Below are positions 15,736-18,387 of a stretch of 18,387 nt of DNA, in pieces. A model generated the notes under the pieces. The model saw nothing but the letters and a program-made list of their open reading frames with translations, was not told where the DNA came from and did no database searches. The translations under genes and the position numbers were made by a program. Source of the stretch: CAZEVY01 sp964515555 (lineage in GTDB: Bacteria; Acidobacteriota; Terriglobia; Bryobacterales; Bryobacteraceae); assembly GCA_964515555.1 (NCBI GenBank), contig CAZEVY010000109.1, forward strand, positions 1-18,387. The letters are read 5' to 3'. Within the stretch, counting starts at the first letter, position 1; every line of letters starts with the position of its first letter.

Positions 15736-15741
15736 AGTGTC

Positions 15742-16254
15742 ATGGTCCGACTCGAATCCGTCATCGACTCCTGGAAAACCGTCCGCCAGGACACCGCCCA
15801 GGCCGTCGACGACTTCCCCGCCGGCGACCTCGATTTCCGCCCCACGCCCGACATGATGAGTTTCCGCGAGCTCGCCCGTCACAATCTCGACGCCGGGCAC
15901 GCGCTCATCGGCTCCCTGCTCGATGGAGTCGAGGACTACACGACGCCCGGCCTTCGCGACGGGTTCAAGAAGTACTTTTCCCCGCTCCCCGCCGACGCCC
16001 CCGCCGCCGACCTCGCCGCCGAACTGCGCGGGGCGCTCGACCAGTGGCGCGACGGCATCCTCGCGCGGCCGCCCGAATTCTGGTCGCATCTCATCACCCG
16101 CATGGACGGCCTCAGCGTCACGCGCCTGGAGATGCTGCAATTCATGAAGGAGCACGAGCTCACGCATCGCTCGCAGATGTTCGTGTACCTGCGCCTCAAA
16201 GGCGTCGTCCCGCCGACCACGCGCCGCCGGCTGGCCAAACAGGCCCAGAAGTAA
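15742..16254 (+). CDS. DinB-fold (DinB/YfiT-like) metal-binding protein
   Basis: The 170-residue protein fits the DinB four-helix-bundle superfamily, whose members bind a metal through three histidines. Some act as thiol-dependent S-transferases (bacillithiol, mycothiol), but most have no assigned function. The likely metal triad is H47 in LARHNLDAGH and H138/H142 in KEHELTHRSQMFVYLR, with the family's HxxxHR pattern in the last helix. No signal peptide is seen, so it is probably cytoplasmic. It starts 37 bp after the hydrolase gene and stops 2 bp before the tilS GTG, so it is likely co-transcribed with tilS. The TAGAAT box close before its ATG may provide its own start. The family is clear, the reaction unknown. 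Confidence 0.86.
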   Translation: MVRLESVIDSWKTVRQDTAQAVDDFPAGDLDFRPTPDMMSFRELARHNLDAGHALIGSLLDGVEDYTTPGLRDGFKKYFSPLPADAPAADLAAELRGALDQWRDGILARPPEFWSHLITRMDGLSVTRLEMLQFMKEHELTHRSQMFVYLRLKGVVPPTTRRRLAKQAQK

Positions 16255-16256
16255 GG

Positions 16257-17612
16257 GTGTCCGCCACACTCCCCGGCCGCGTCGAAGCCGCGATCCAGCG
16301 TCACCGGATGCTCGACGGCGTCCGGCGACTCGGTGTCGCCGTCTCCGGCGGCGGCGACTCGGTCGCGCTTCTCCACCTGCTCGTCCAAATCGCGCCGCGT
16401 TTCGACGCCGCCCTCACCGTCATCCACCTCGACCACGGACTCCGCGGCGACGAGTCCCGCCAGGACGCCCGCTTCGTCGCCTCGCTCGCCGCCACCCTCG
16501 GGCTGCGCCTCGAATCCCGCGCAGTCGATCTCCGCCACGCCCCCGGCAACCTCGAGCAGGCCGGCCGCGAGGCCCGCCGCCGGTTCTTCGCCGAACTCAT
16601 CGCGCGCGGCGCCGTCGGCCGCGTCGCCACCGGGCACACCCGGTCCGACCAGGCCGAAACCGTCGCGTTTCGCCTCTTGCGCGGCGCCGGCCTCGCCGGC
16701 CTCGCCGGTATCCTGCCGGTCACCGCCGACGGCGTCGTGCGGCCTCTCATCGACCTCTCGCGGCAGGAATGCCGCGACTACCTCGCCGCCCGCGGCCTCC
16801 CCTGGCGCGATGACTCCAGCAATCTCGACCAGACTCTGGCCCGCAACCGCATCCGGCATTCTCTGCTCCCCGCCCTGGCCCGCGACTGGAATCCGGAGAT
16901 CGAGGCGTCCCTGGCCCGGCTGGCCGGCCTGGCGTCCGAGGAAGAGGCTTATTGGACCGCGCTCGTCGCCGATCTCGCGGATTCCTGTTTCACCGCCGAC
17001 GGCGCCGCCATCGTCCTGACGGCGAGGCTCCGCGATCTCCCGCGCGCCCTGTCGCGCCGGCTGCTGCGGGAAGCCCTGCGGCGCGTTCGAGGCGGATTGC
17101 GGCGCGTCGACTTCGAGCACGTCGAGGCCGTCCTCGATCTGGCTGCCGCGGGCCGGGGGGCGGGAGGAGTCCGGCTTCCCGGCGTCGTCGTGCGCCGCTC
17201 CTTCGATTGGATTCGCATCGCGCCGGCTGGCGATGCCGCGCGACCCTACAGCGAATCGATCGGCGTTCCGGGCTCGGCGCGAATTCCTGGCGCAGCTATC
17301 CGGCTGGACCTCGTCGATTACAGCTATAATACGGACGGGTGTTACTTGGACTGGAGCCGCGTCCGCGGACCGTTGATCCTGCGGAGTTGGCGGCCTGGTG
17401 ACCGGTTTCAGCCGGCGGGAACGGAGAGCCCGCGGAAAGTGAAAGAGCTGTTCCAACAGGCCCGTGTGCCCTCCTGGGAACGCTTTCGGTGGCCGATGAT
17501 TACCACAGAAGGCGCGATTCTCTGGACCCGGCGTTTTGGCGCCGCCGCCGGGGTCGCGGCGACGCCGGCTACCCGCCAGGCGTTGCGAGTGAGCGAAGAG
17601 GTCGAAGGATGA
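16257..17612 (+). CDS. tilS: tRNA(Ile)-lysidine synthase TilS
   Basis: TilS uses ATP and lysine to convert C34 of the CAU-anticodon tRNA-Ile to lysidine, so that it reads AUA. The 451-residue product has the N-type ATP-pyrophosphatase loop SGGGDS (30-35), HLDHGLRG (57-64), GHTRSDQAET (126-135), RLLRGAGLAGLAGI and RNRIRHSLLP (197-206). It ends with the C-terminal tRNA-binding domain, RSWRPGDRFQPAG..KVKELFQ. The GHTRSD stretch differs from the more usual HHxDDQ. The frame is open upstream through the dinB-like gene. GTG at 16257, 2 bp after that gene's stop, is preferred because it gives the normal N-terminal length before the ATP loop. The next in-frame candidate, ATG near 16308, would leave a short N-terminus. 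ftsH follows, as in many bacteria. Confidence 0.93.
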   Translation: MSATLPGRVEAAIQRHRMLDGVRRLGVAVSGGGDSVALLHLLVQIAPRFDAALTVIHLDHGLRGDESRQDARFVASLAATLGLRLESRAVDLRHAPGNLEQAGREARRRFFAELIARGAVGRVATGHTRSDQAETVAFRLLRGAGLAGLAGILPVTADGVVRPLIDLSRQECRDYLAARGLPWRDDSSNLDQTLARNRIRHSLLPALARDWNPEIEASLARLAGLASEEEAYWTALVADLADSCFTADGAAIVLTARLRDLPRALSRRLLREALRRVRGGLRRVDFEHVEAVLDLAAAGRGAGGVRLPGVVVRRSFDWIRIAPAGDAARPYSESIGVPGSARIPGAAIRLDLVDYSYNTDGCYLDWSRVRGPLILRSWRPGDRFQPAGTESPRKVKELFQQARVPSWERFRWPMITTEGAILWTRRFGAAAGVAATPATRQALRVSEEVEG

Positions 17613-17676
17613 ATCGTTTCCCCCACAATCGCCGTCTTACATATAGAGGATCCTGTTCCCGCCAGCCGGAGCTTTC

Positions 17677-17680
<4 letters not shown>
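17609..17680 (+). CDS. Possible 23-residue peptide bridging tilS and ftsH
   Basis: A 24-codon frame (ATG at 17609, TGA at 17678-17680) overlaps the tilS stop as ATGA and the ftsH start as ATGA. AAGAGG (17596-17601) lies 7 nt before its ATG. The product, starting MNRFPHNRRL, is basic (six Arg) and has no recognised domain. Its codons (for example CTT ACA TAT AGA GGA) are less GC-rich than those of its neighbours, which argues against long coding selection. It may instead be a leader that couples ftsH translation, or chance. Unproven. Confidence 0.28.

Positions 17681-18387
<707 letters not shown>

Noticed and set aside
14313..15854. 513-codon minus-strand frame opposite the hydrolase
   Set aside because: No recognisable domain, and it crosses several plus-strand genes with clear function.

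Overview
This GC-rich window looks like a chromosomal segment from an Acidobacteriota bacterium, probably from the Bryobacterales/Solibacter side. That placement is inferred from gene content and was not tested. The clues are a very large Oar-like outer-membrane receptor with an N-terminal carboxypeptidase-regulatory domain, a Ser/Thr kinase fused to a WD40-like propeller, a Tat-type sulfatase, a DinB-fold protein and high-GC codon use. Long open frames on the strand opposite real genes are a by-product of that codon use. I see no prophage, transposon, CRISPR array, tRNA or rRNA.

Layout. (1) 1-2314, plus strand: the rod-shape cassette mreB (3' part only), mreC and mreD, tightly spaced. (2) 2376-5711, minus strand: the Oar/TonB-like outer-membrane protein, driven by a near-consensus promoter with a 25-bp dyad over its -10 box. 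(3) 5900-7633, plus strand: a SulP anion transporter with a STAS domain, divergent from the receptor. (4) 7643-9517, minus strand: an exported gamma-glutamyltransferase-like protein that lacks the usual substrate-binding Arg. A 63-nt hairpin separates it from (5) 9664-11858, minus strand: a Wzm-type ABC-2 permease whose stop codon overlaps the start of a Tat-type sulfatase. (6) 11877-11976: a run of 100 N, an assembly gap. The two sides may not be truly adjacent. (7) 12033-18387, plus strand: a transmembrane kinase with a beta-propeller, an exported metallo-beta-lactamase-fold hydrolase, a DinB-fold protein, tilS and the 5' part of ftsH. A possible 23-codon ORF overlaps both tilS and ftsH.

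How the genes relate. mreBCD form the cell-elongation scaffold. tilS (tRNA-Ile lysidine synthesis) and ftsH (membrane AAA protease) are a widely conserved pair. The kinase and hydrolase look co-transcribed, with a strong ribosome-binding site overlapping the kinase stop. The permease and sulfatase look translationally coupled, which hints at export and processing of a sulfated glycan. The ATPase partner is not visible and may lie in or beyond the gap.

I did not find a clearly new system. The best leads are the receptor promoter dyad, the divergent GGT active site, the coupled permease-sulfatase pair, the hairpin at 9580-9642 and the tilS/ftsH micro-ORF.
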